A stretch of DNA of 64,000 nt, taken from Pricia antarctica (GTDB lineage Bacteria; Bacteroidota; Bacteroidia; Flavobacteriales; Flavobacteriaceae). Of the stretch, positions 44,334-52,358 are shown in pieces. Made by a program: the position numbers and the translations under genes. Positions within the stretch are counted from its first letter, which is position 1; the number at the start of each line of letters is the position of its first letter. The notes under the pieces were generated by a model, which was given only the letters and a program-made list of their open reading frames with translations, had not been told where the DNA came from and did not search any database. Location of the stretch: positions 62,001-126,000 of the forward strand of contig DRGL01000027.1 in assembly GCA_011050085.1 (NCBI GenBank). Direction: 5' to 3'.

Positions 44334-45206
44334 TTATTCTATCTCAGTCAATTTACTATCGGGAGCCAGTTCGATTAATTTTACAATTCTGGATTTTTCA
44401 GAATTAGTAATTAGCGAAACTTCTTCCTTATAAGAATCAAACATGTACAAGTCATTTATTTTAAACCATTTTGCTCCATCAATTGTAGAGTACCTTCCAA
44501 TTAGAAGAAAATAAATAGATTTCGCTGTTTTCGAATTGTCGAACTTAAACCCGGATATCCAACTAGATTGCCTATAAAGTCTGAGATTTTTGGGAAAGAA
44601 ATTAATGCGGGCCACACTAAGAGACTCATCCTCAAAATTTAAGAGTACCAAGCAATTAATGTTAAAATTGGTTGAACCGGCATCGTAACTATTAAATCGA
44701 ATTTTATAATTATTTAAAAGCTCATGATTTTCTTCCTTGAATACTCCATTTTCGTCTATTATTAAAACTGGGTCCGCTTCATTATAATAATTCACCGTGT
44801 TTTTAACAGAATCTTTTAATACTATGATATTATTCTTCAAAGTATCAAGGGAAAGTTCTTGTTGAGCAAACGCCTTAGATAAAGCTTCAAATAAATCTTT
44901 ACTCGTGGATTCAACCCCCTTTTTAATACCAGCGGTGATTGTATAATCTCTTTCAAGACGCTCTTTTTTTAATAATAAATCTTTTTGATTAGACAATGCT
45001 TTTGTATTCAGCTCTTGTCCAATCAATATTAGTAAAAATGATAAAAGCGTAAAGAAAACATATTTGCCTCTGATAGTTAATCTTTTCCATACACCTTTAA
45101 ATTTATTATTAGTAAGTCCGCCTTTTGTTGTCAAAAAGGTCAAATATGCTGTGGATATTCCTATCAGGATAACAAATATTATGTTTGGCAGAATTATAAA
45201 TATCAA
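44334..45206 (-). CDS. 290-aa membrane-anchored protein of unknown function
   Basis: Two N-terminal transmembrane helices (IFIILPNIIFVILIGISTAY and YVFFTLLSFLLILIGQELNT). A coiled-coil region (about 75-130, KKERLERDYTITAGIKKGVE...) follows, then a beta-rich C-terminal domain beginning near residue 150 (DPVLIIDENGVFKEENHELL). The C-terminal domain is predicted to be on one side of the membrane only. The family is not recognised. It is a single gene between boxes 44105 and 45242. Confidence 0.65.
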   Translation of the reverse strand: MIFIILPNIIFVILIGISTAYLTFLTTKGGLTNNKFKGVWKRLTIRGKYVFFTLLSFLLILIGQELNTKALSNQKDLLLKKERLERDYTITAGIKKGVESTSKDLFEALSKAFAQQELSLDTLKNNIIVLKDSVKNTVNYYNEADPVLIIDENGVFKEENHELLNNYKIRFNSYDAGSTNFNINCLVLLNFEDESLSVARINFFPKNLRLYRQSSWISGFKFDNSKTAKSIYFLLIGRYSTIDGAKWFKINDLYMFDSYKEEVSLITNSEKSRIVKLIELAPDSKLTEIE

Positions 45207-45241
45207 CTATTATTCTTTTTTTTCAAAATTATAAACATCTT

Positions 45242-45285
45242 GTTTATGAACTCTTTTACTATAAGAATTATTCTTTTATTTAAAC
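45242..45285. repeat. Close pair of boxes around the end of the Sel1 gene
   Basis: GTTTATGAAC (45242-45251, a shortened box) and TTTTATTTAAAC (45274-45285) are 32 bp apart. The second encodes the last codons of the Sel1 protein. Confidence 0.6.
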
Positions 45286-46760
45286 TTTAGAGCACTGGAT
45301 TTAGGATTTACTGCCAATAAACTATCTATTATAGCTTTAGCCTTATCATTACCTCCACTATGTGCCTTGTGCAACAATTCTAACCCAATGTCTACATTGC
45401 TATTTACGCCAAATCCGTCTACATACATCATTGCTAAGTTGAATTGTCCATTTGCATTTCCCTGATGGGCGGCCTTTGAATACCAATCAAATGCAGATTT
45501 TAAATCTTGTTCAACACCTAATCCTTTAGAGTAAAGAATACCTAAATTAGATTGTGATCTAGTATTCCCCAATTCAGAAGCCTTTGAGAACCAATTAAAG
45601 GCTTTTTTAAAATTATGGGGAACCCTTTTATCTAGCATATAAATTACACCCAAGTTGTGTTGTGCCTCGCAATGGCCATTTTTAGCTGCTTTTAAATACC
45701 ATTTTATAGCGTAATCAACGTTTTCCTTAATTTCTCCTAAACCCTGTGAATATATTACCCCTAAATCAAATTGTGCAAGCGGCATGTCATTTTTCGCAGC
45801 TTTCTGCAACAATTCAAAACCAATAGCAAAATTCTGTTCGACTCCTAAGCCTTCGATATATAGTTTTCCTAAAAAATATTCAGCATTTATGTTACCTAAT
45901 TTAGCAGATTTCGAAAACCACGTAAACGCATCAATATAATCTTGTTTGACTCCTACACCTTCAATATACCGCATTGCCAAATTGTATTGCGCATTTAAAT
46001 TACCATTAAGAGCTGCTTTTTGAAACCATTCCACGGCAAGCTTAGAGTCTTTTCTGACACCAAACCCATCCAAATAGAAAATACCCAAATTAGATTGTGC
46101 CAGAGGATTCCCGTTTTCCGCAGCTTTTAAAGTCCATTTAAAAGCTGTTTCGTAATCTTGTTTAACTTCGATACCTTCATAATAAATAACACCTAAATTA
46201 TGTTGTGCAAAACTATCGCCCCTGTCAGCTGAATTTCGAAGCCACCTTAAGGCGGTATCTATATCTTTTTTGACGCCCAATCCTTCAAGATACATCACTC
46301 CTAAATTGTAATATGCATCTACATTACCTTGATTCGCAGCTATTTTGAAATATTTGAAAGCTTCTTTGTAATTGCCTAAAAGAACCTCTGCGGAACCTAG
46401 TGAAAATGGATTGTTCGAGAATATTATTACTGCCTTTGAAGCCTTACTAGTATCATTGACAATAGAGGGATTGCATTCTGCAACATTCGCATTTAGACTT
46501 GTTAAATGCTTTTCCAGCTCTTTACACCTTAGCTTTAACCGTGCTTCCGAGACAACCTTTTCTTCATATTTTTGTAATAATTGCTTATTGATTTCCGCCC
46601 CATCAGAGGGATAAAAGAGGGTTAGAGCACCTATTAAAAAACTTAACGCAGTTAAAATAAAAGCGATAAAACCCAACTTACTCAACATTGACCAATTGTT
46701 AAATTGCGTCCGAGTTGGAATAAGCATAAATCGACTTTTGGTTTTACTCATATTAACCAA
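45276..46760 (-). CDS. Sel1-like repeat protein with N-terminal membrane anchor
   Basis: A 494-aa protein with a basic N-terminus and one transmembrane helix (LGFIAFILTALSFLIGALTL), then a coiled segment. From about residue 125 it has roughly nine Sel1 (SLR) repeats of the type AxxNLGVMYLEGLGVKKD. Sel1 repeats form helical solenoids for protein interaction, often in signalling or secretion. Its last residues LKFK and the stop are encoded by the box at 45274-45285. It is the single gene between boxes 45274 and 46783. Confidence 0.88.
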   Translation of the reverse strand: MVNMSKTKSRFMLIPTRTQFNNWSMLSKLGFIAFILTALSFLIGALTLFYPSDGAEINKQLLQKYEEKVVSEARLKLRCKELEKHLTSLNANVAECNPSIVNDTSKASKAVIIFSNNPFSLGSAEVLLGNYKEAFKYFKIAANQGNVDAYYNLGVMYLEGLGVKKDIDTALRWLRNSADRGDSFAQHNLGVIYYEGIEVKQDYETAFKWTLKAAENGNPLAQSNLGIFYLDGFGVRKDSKLAVEWFQKAALNGNLNAQYNLAMRYIEGVGVKQDYIDAFTWFSKSAKLGNINAEYFLGKLYIEGLGVEQNFAIGFELLQKAAKNDMPLAQFDLGVIYSQGLGEIKENVDYAIKWYLKAAKNGHCEAQHNLGVIYMLDKRVPHNFKKAFNWFSKASELGNTRSQSNLGILYSKGLGVEQDLKSAFDWYSKAAHQGNANGQFNLAMMYVDGFGVNSNVDIGLELLHKAHSGGNDKAKAIIDSLLAVNPKSSALKFK

Positions 46761-46782
46761 AATTACAAACTATTAAATCTTC

Positions 46783-46880
46783 CTTTATTTAAACTTTCGC
46801 AACGGTCTCGGCTAAAATTAGTGCGGTGTGAAATTAGCAAATCCGCAAGTATTGATTTTGGCCTCTTTTGGCTAAAGTTC
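46783..46880. repeat. Box followed by inverted-repeat-rich intergenic DNA
   Basis: CTTTATTTAAAC at 46783-46794. The following 85 bp contain TTTTGGCCTC/TTTTGGCTAA and AAATTAGCAAATCCGC. I have the impression that similar GTGCGGTGTGAAATTAGC-type intergenic sequences occur in other flavobacteria, but this cannot be verified here. Confidence 0.45.
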
Positions 46881-47843
46881 TTATTGGTATTTGAATATAT
46901 CATAGTTACTTTTAAAAAATCGATTTAATCGACCTCCATAGTGTGTGCAAAAATTCTTTTCCTCCAACAATCTTTGTTTATCTGTTGTGCTGAATTTGTC
47001 CCATAACTTAGGCGAGAAAAAAGTATTTTCTGTACAAAAAAGGATAAGAGATGAAATAGCATGCGTAAACTGCTCATTCGATAATTCCTTGAATTCATCG
47101 AAAAATACTTTACCCAGTTCGTCCTTTTTAAATTGGGAAATTAGAATTACGGTTCTTTTACCGTCAGGAATTACGTTTAAGATAATATTGGCATAATTCT
47201 CTCCGTCGTATATGTATTTGTTTTTGTAGGTATATTTTGTTCTCAAAATTGAAGACGCGGCTATAGGGACAAATGGCTCTACAACCCTATAATGATAATT
47301 TATCGAAGAATAATTTTGAGACTCCATTAAATTGTCCAATATCATTTTGTACTTAGAGAGTTTGACAATTGCCCATTCTGTATATCTAGTATGGGCTTCT
47401 AAGTAGTCCGGCGGGAATTCTTTAATGAACTCAGCATCGCTCAAATAATAATTATAAATCTCTGAAATTTGATGAAAGCTGTGAGCAAAAGACCTGTAGG
47501 TTATCAAGAAATTTTGTTCTTCGGTAAAAACAATATCTTCATTCTCTATTGGTGAAAAGAGTTTAGAATCATGATAATCACAAAACCCATTGAATATAGA
47601 AGCCTTCTTTTTTCCGATTGGAACAAGGTCCATCGTCTGGAAATTTGCATCCGATTTAACCGAGTCGAATGAATAAAGAACTTGATTTTTGTTTATAGTC
47701 GATGTTATTTGTGAAAGAATTTTTTCCTTTTGGATACTGTGCGCGTTTTTGATTTTCGAACTACATAGGGTCTTATCACTATGAAAGCAAAATTTTAGTT
47801 TGCTGTTCTTTTTGTAATCTGTAACAATTTCTTTGTAATTCAT
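46881..47843 (-). CDS. 320-aa protein of unknown function
   Basis: A cytoplasmic-looking protein (no signal peptide or membrane helix) starting MNYKEIVTDYKKNSKLKFCF. It contains aromatic-rich segments (LITYRSFAHSFHQISEIYNY, HTRYTEWAIVKLSKYKMILD), FVPIAASSILRTKYTYKNKY, and a C-terminal LSNEQFTHAISSLILFCTEN. I recognise no motif. It is the first gene after box 46783 in the array, in the common orientation. Confidence 0.6.
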   Translation of the reverse strand: MNYKEIVTDYKKNSKLKFCFHSDKTLCSSKIKNAHSIQKEKILSQITSTINKNQVLYSFDSVKSDANFQTMDLVPIGKKKASIFNGFCDYHDSKLFSPIENEDIVFTEEQNFLITYRSFAHSFHQISEIYNYYLSDAEFIKEFPPDYLEAHTRYTEWAIVKLSKYKMILDNLMESQNYSSINYHYRVVEPFVPIAASSILRTKYTYKNKYIYDGENYANIILNVIPDGKRTVILISQFKKDELGKVFFDEFKELSNEQFTHAISSLILFCTENTFFSPKLWDKFSTTDKQRLLEEKNFCTHYGGRLNRFFKSNYDIFKYQ

Positions 47844-48007
47844 TCTTGGAATTGTAACTAATAACTGAATAAACCAAGTATTTGGTTTTATGCGTAAGAT
47901 TACAGATAAATGTATCTGTTTTATTTGTCCTACAAATTATTCCTTTAATCAGACTTCTACTTAGATTTTTTCAGGTAGGACTATAATTAAACTTATTCGT
48001 TCACAGA

Positions 48008-48730
48008 CTAAATAATCGAGAAATCCCGTTGTTTGACTAAGTTTTTAAGCAGGACAAATGCTTTCTCATAAACCTGCTTTAACTCTCCCATACCATGAAT
48101 CCCCTCTTTTTCACCGGTTAGGTATTCATGCGTTATATTTGATTTGCTTCTTTTTTCAACAGTCCTAATCTCTAAACAAAGCTGACTTATTTCATTGATA
48201 ACACCTGTTTCGAGTGTGTTGTGGTGAAGACCCGTTATTTCCTCAAGAGATTCGCGTAATTCTTTAATTCTTTTCAATTCGCTATTCATAAGTTCATATC
48301 GATCAATGCTTTCACTTTCACCAGAAAACTTCAATAAATTAAGTACGAGATTTTCAATTGCGCCCATTTTAAATAAATCAGGTTTGAGAATTGCAACGAA
48401 ATCTTCAGCCTGCGGGTAATTTAAGTTTTTTACTTTAATGGTGCATGTTTCTGAATTAACTCTAAATTCAACAGGCATCTGATTGAAAAAATCGCATATG
48501 GATGTTATAGAATATGCAATTTTACTGCGTAGAAATTTATGATTCTTGTGTTTAAGCAACCGAACTGTAAACAACGGTATCAGCCAAATCGAAAATACTA
48601 TTCCCAAAAAGAAGTAAATAAACCCCGCGTAAATGTTAATCAAAAACGAATCCCAGTCCATATCCCAAGTGATTGCTCTTGTGGCTATAAGTAAAGATGT
48701 AGACATCGTTGTATTGAACATACTTACCAC
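48008..48730 (-). CDS. 240-aa membrane protein of unknown function
   Basis: Begins MVSMFNTTMSTSLLIATRAI with one or two hydrophobic segments (about 28-55, FLINIYAGFIYFFLGIVFSI). A cytoplasmic helical/beta domain follows with ITSICDFFNQMPVEFRVNSE and a C-terminal KQVYEKAFVLLKNLVKQRDF. Alternative starts at Met4 and Met9 exist. Unknown family. An 11-bp palindrome (48807-48831) lies 76 bp upstream and could be its operator. Confidence 0.6.
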   Translation of the reverse strand: MVSMFNTTMSTSLLIATRAITWDMDWDSFLINIYAGFIYFFLGIVFSIWLIPLFTVRLLKHKNHKFLRSKIAYSITSICDFFNQMPVEFRVNSETCTIKVKNLNYPQAEDFVAILKPDLFKMGAIENLVLNLLKFSGESESIDRYELMNSELKRIKELRESLEEITGLHHNTLETGVINEISQLCLEIRTVEKRSKSNITHEYLTGEKEGIHGMGELKQVYEKAFVLLKNLVKQRDFSII

Positions 48731-48806
48731 TTTTTAAACTCAAAAGTTCTTTTTTTTGGATTTTCATTTCAGCTACATAACTGTCGATTTTATGCATCTT
48801 ATAATA

Positions 48807-48831
48807 ATTCTCGTGACAGTGTCACGAGAAT
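48807..48831. promoter_or_regulatory. Perfect inverted repeat upstream of the 240-aa gene
   Basis: ATTCTCGTGAC (48807-48817) and GTCACGAGAAT (48821-48831) are perfect complements around AGT. There is no T run beside it, so an operator for a dimeric regulator is more likely than a terminator. Confidence 0.6.
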
Positions 48832-48877
48832 CCGCTCATTATCGTTCTCGTTAAATTTTTAGTTATCTGTAAGCTTG

Positions 48878-48889
48878 GTTTATTTGAAC
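48878..48889. repeat. Single box GTTTATTTGAAC
   Basis: An exact consensus box between the 240-aa gene and the 241-aa secreted-protein gene, in the array orientation. No 58-bp partner is visible. Confidence 0.75.
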
Positions 48890-49009
48890 TTCTGGCGAAG
48901 TAATTACAGAAAACACGTCACAAAAAAATCTTGCAATCATTAATAATTTGATTCTAAAGATTAAGATTAATAAAATCTAATTGTTTTAGTAATTACTCCA
49001 GTACATTTT

Positions 49010-49735
49010 CTATTCATCAAAAAAGAATTCATGAATATTGATTAAATCACCTCGCCCAATTTGGATCAAGTTCATAGTTTCGTTTAGGTAAATGCCTAAG
49101 GAGCGTTCGTTATATATAAATTTCATTTCGGGGGAGTATTCCGTAACTAAATACATATCTCCACCTATTTTATAAAAATCAATGTCGTCACCTTTTTTCG
49201 CTTTGATTCCACGGTTTACAACCTTACCAGATTCTAGTGTTTTTTTGATCAGTTCGGTATTTTCTTCACCGGAGGCCACTTTGGAATATTCAATCATCAT
49301 GTTCATCCATTCATCACTATCTATCAGAAACCACTCTACCTTTTCGAAATCAATTCCATACTCATTAATCCACCCAAAACTTGTAAAGCCAAATAAGACC
49401 ATTTTTTTGCCTAATTCAGGCTCATTATCTTTTATATCGAATTCCCTGATGGTAAAAGTTATTACCGATGTCGAGGACATGTCTTTTAGTTTTTTCCCGT
49501 CAAAGGCTAGAGTTTTAAGTGAAAACCTACTATACTCCGGATGATTGGTAAGAAACCATTCTGTTGCAGTTAATTCCGCCTGTTCTTTCATTTGTTCTAC
49601 AGCTGCAATTCCGGCTCCTATCGCAACTAAGCCCCCAGCAACAGCAGCAATTGCCGCACCTTCGTTTTGCCCCTTTATATTGTTAGGGAACAAGTAAATA
49701 ATTAGACATAAAATTAATAGTGTTTTTTTAATCAT
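49010..49735 (-). CDS. 241-aa exported protein of unknown function
   Basis: An N-terminal signal peptide (MIKKTLLILCLIIYLFPNNIKG) is followed by a Gly/Ala-rich segment AIAAVAGGLVAIGAGIAAVE, which could form a membrane-inserted or flexible hairpin. A larger mixed domain follows (TEWFLTNHPEYSRFSLKTLA, VITFTIREFDIKDNEPELGK, GWINEYGIDFEKVEWFLIDS). It is in the periplasm or envelope. Family not recognised. It is the single gene between box 48878 and the recombinase gene. Confidence 0.62.
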   Translation of the reverse strand: MIKKTLLILCLIIYLFPNNIKGQNEGAAIAAVAGGLVAIGAGIAAVEQMKEQAELTATEWFLTNHPEYSRFSLKTLAFDGKKLKDMSSTSVITFTIREFDIKDNEPELGKKMVLFGFTSFGWINEYGIDFEKVEWFLIDSDEWMNMMIEYSKVASGEENTELIKKTLESGKVVNRGIKAKKGDDIDFYKIGGDMYLVTEYSPEMKFIYNERSLGIYLNETMNLIQIGRGDLINIHEFFFDE

Positions 49736-50057
49736 AATATTTTTCTGGTTGGTATTGATTAATTGGTTTGCAGCTTTAGTATTTATAGGCCAAAATAAAT
49801 TGCTATAAGATAATTTTTCACAAACCTCTGTATTTAAATTATTTAATATTTAATTTAAATCGTAATTGACACCTTTAATTTAATGGGAATATGACTACTA
49901 ATTATTCAGAATTATCAACGAATCGACTAACGGTTAGATTTAATCGATGAGAGTCGCTTCCTAACTTTCGAAATGGTCGATACCTGAAGATTAAGAACCT
50001 AAAATTACTTCGATAATTAGCTCACGACTGTGAAAGAGAAGAAAGTTGGATTCAGAT
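49736..50057. other. Gene-free spacer before the recombinase
   Basis: About 320 bp, AT-rich, with no gene or clear repeat. Confidence 0.4.
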
Positions 50058-50672
50058 TTACTTCTTAGCTTTATACGGCCTTAATTTACCTGAGAGACCA
50101 CGCACCCTAAGGTATTTGTAGTATGTGGCCCTTGAGATTTCCAACCGATCTCATATTTCGCTGACGGTCATTCGTCCCTCTTTGAAATACTCCTCGCAAA
50201 GTACCGCTTTTTGTTTGTTTTTTTTGCTCAGGCCCTTCGGGGCTCCCAATACCCTTCCCCTGAGACGTGCGGACTCCAGCCCGGCCTTGGTACGTTCAAT
50301 GATAATGTCCCGTTCCAATTGGGCCAGGGCGGCGAACATGTTGATCAAAAATTTTGTTTGCGAAGATTCCTTTGTAGTATCGATGAAGGGTTCGGTGATA
50401 CTTTTGAACTTCACGCCCTTTTCCTCGAGTTCGTTCATAAGCTTTGTAAAATGGATAAGGCTCCTTGCCAACCGGTCGAGCTTCCATACTACGATAGTGT
50501 CGCCTTCCCTGACGAAGTCCCAGAGTTTGGCAAGGCTTTTTCTCTCCATGGCCATACTCGAGATTTTGTCCGTATAGATATCCTTCAGATCGATGCCCTC
50601 CTGAAGAAGTGCATCGATCTGGAGGTCCAAGTTCTGGTCCGAGGTGCTTACCCTTGCATATCCGAAAATCAT
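50058..50672 (-). pseudogene. Serine recombinase (resolvase/invertase) interrupted by an in-frame TGA
   Basis: The catalytic resolvase domain runs from MIFGYARVSTSDQNLDLQID (catalytic Ser at residue 9) through VVWKLDRLARSL and the LERDIIIERTKAGLESARLRG helix. At codon 174 a TGA stops the frame just after VSEI. Reading through in the same frame gives DRLEISRATYYKYLRVRGLS and ends at TAA 50058-50060. This completes the normal DNA-binding helix-turn-helix. So one substitution (probably TGC, TGT or TGG to TGA) truncates the protein. Unless TGA is read through, only the catalytic domain is made. An inverted box lies 10 bp upstream of the start. Confidence 0.85.
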
Positions 50673-50681
50673 AGTACTAAA

Positions 50682-50795
50682 GTTTAAATAAACGTAAAAA
50701 TAACAACTATTAGTTTAGTACGGTAATTTAAACTTTTTGAGATTAAGAAATACTAAAAGTGCCAATAGTTCAGAAAAACGGCCGTTTAAATGAAC
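50682..50795. repeat. Inverted and divergent boxes around the recombinase promoter
   Basis: GTTTAAATAAAC at 50682-50693 is the reverse complement of GTTTATTTAAAC, so this box is inverted relative to the array. Further box-like sequences are GGTAATTTAAAC (50722-50733) and GTTTAAATGAAC (50784-50795). They sit directly upstream of the recombinase gene, the usual place for its own recombination or regulatory sites. Confidence 0.65.
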
Positions 50796-51433
50796 TTGAA
50801 GTGTGCAATAAAATGTGCTATACCGGAACTAGAAATAACGACAAGTGTAACTAGTAAACAATAATTTATTCCCAATAAATGTCGCGACCCTTAATAACCG
50901 CCATTTTGCAGTACGAAGTGCTTCCAACGTGAACATAAGGGGGCCAGTGAGCTTAAGAGGGATAATCGCTTCTTCTAAAAAACGTCTGCAACCGGTCATT
51001 ACGGAAATCTTTGTTTGAAGGGATATAAGAACAATCGAATATACAAATGTTGGCACCAAGCTGAGAAATGATTTTATCCCGGAGAAATATAAACTAACAT
51101 TGAATAAAGCAACTGATTACAGAGCGGACGCTAGTGGAACCAAAAAAACCAAGAACGGTCGAAAAGGTCACAAAACAAAGGGAATTTATACCCACTGGGC
51201 GACAATACTTTTGACACGATCAAAAATCCATAAGATTAGTGGTGCGGACAAAAGAGAAATATGCGTACCGAAACGCATATACAAATGTTAGCGAACACTT
51301 TTGACCTGTATTGGTAATTGAACAATATTACTGGCAAAAAAAAGTTATGGGATAATAGATTGTAGCCGAAAAAAATTAGAGAGTGTTCAACATTGATTAA
51401 ATAGTTTCTAATAATGTTAAAGAGTTAATATCA
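50796..51433. other. Gene-free stretch with short repeats
   Basis: About 640 bp. A plus-strand frame at 51100-51291 looks unlike protein and is not called. The motif ATACAAATGTT occurs twice (51041-51051 and 51278-51288), each followed by a GGC/AGC. Confidence 0.45.
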
Positions 51434-51910
51434 ATGAAATCAAAAAAAATGAAGTTTAGCATAACTCTACTATTATTGATGATTACTCTAGGGGCTTGTG
51501 AAAAAAATAGCGATAATGACTCATTCGACCCGTGCCAGATAGAACCGTTTCCAACTGATCCTAATATAGTAGAATCTGGAATTTCTGTTAGGCCCATAAA
51601 TGAATCCGACAGAAAAGGATATTTGATAACAGGAACATTCTCCAACAACAGCGACGAAAATATCAGAGGAACACCAAATTTTGTGTTAAACTTGAATGGA
51701 GAAATTAAGACTTATGGCAACAACACATCAAACAAATCAGCTTGTACCACTATTGACGCTAAATCTTCATGTGACTTTGAAACTTTTTATAGAGTAACTG
51801 AAGATGACGTAAAAATTGATTTAAATGTCAATCTACGATGTTTTTATTATCTACCTCAATTTTATTTAGGACCAAATGCAAATTCCATCAAAATAGGTTT
51901 GAATTATTAA
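51434..51910 (+). CDS. 158-aa lipoprotein of unknown function
   Basis: A lipoprotein signal MKSKKMKFSITLLLLMITLG ends at A-Cys22 (GACEKN), so probably outer-membrane anchored. The mature part is beta-rich (YLITGTFSNNSDENIRGTPN, FVLNLNGEIKTYGN), with Cys residues in SACTTIDAKSSCDF and NLRCFYY. It is on the plus strand, opposite to the cassette array. Family not recognised. Confidence 0.65.
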   Translation: MKSKKMKFSITLLLLMITLGACEKNSDNDSFDPCQIEPFPTDPNIVESGISVRPINESDRKGYLITGTFSNNSDENIRGTPNFVLNLNGEIKTYGNNTSNKSACTTIDAKSSCDFETFYRVTEDDVKIDLNVNLRCFYYLPQFYLGPNANSIKIGLNY

Positions 51911-52358
51911 TTGTGTACCATTTATTGGTGAAGGTCAATAAAGACAAAAAAAGTCGGATTTTATTCTCGCCCTCTAAAAAGATCATTATTCTTCTATCTC
52001 ATTTGCTGCATATAGAGAAAATTGACTACAAATTCAAGATGGACATTTTAAGAAGACTATTCAAAATGAAAAGGGAGCTTTCAACAGTTTAAAAAAATGG
52101 AAATCTAAGGAGAACGTTCGCTAGCAAAGGCTATACTCAATGCGGGCGTAAGCGCTTAAGCCAAAGTTCTAGACGTGCCCATCAGCACCGAAAAATATTT
52201 TGGATTTTGCTTTTAAGCGGGACAAGATGAAACCTAAATAAAAATATTTTGGCTATTTCTTGGGGAAAAGTACTATCGTGCAGCCCCGCACTGGGCATAG
52301 CCTAGCCGGTTACAAAAGTTTAAATCAACACATTTTCCAATGAATTGGACCAGTACAT
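51911..52358. other. End of the island with a residual inverted box
   Basis: About 450 bp without a gene. GTTTAAATCAAC at 52318-52329 is a degenerate inverted box, and AAAAATATTTTGG occurs twice near 52186-52198 and 52240-52252. This probably marks the right side of the cassette region. Confidence 0.5.

Noticed and set aside
50058-50672. TGA in the recombinase as selenocysteine or recoded cysteine
   Set aside because: No selenocysteine machinery or SECIS-like structure is seen, and stops of all three kinds occur in the nearby pseudogenes; a nonsense mutation is simpler.
35147-50795. CRISPR array
   Set aside because: The boxes are spaced irregularly by whole genes, not by uniform short spacers, and no cas genes are present.
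35147-50795. Classical integron with intI and canonical attC
   Set aside because: No tyrosine integrase is visible, and box sequences do not fit GTTRRRY/RYYYAAC; only the architecture is similar.
35147-50795. Boxes as simple promoters or ribosome-binding sites
   Set aside because: Many lie after stop codons or encode the last codons of genes, and they do not match TAnnTTTG promoters.
51100-51291. Plus-strand 63-codon frame rich in Lys and Thr
   Set aside because: No family features, overlaps short intergenic repeats, and codon use is unlike the neighbours.
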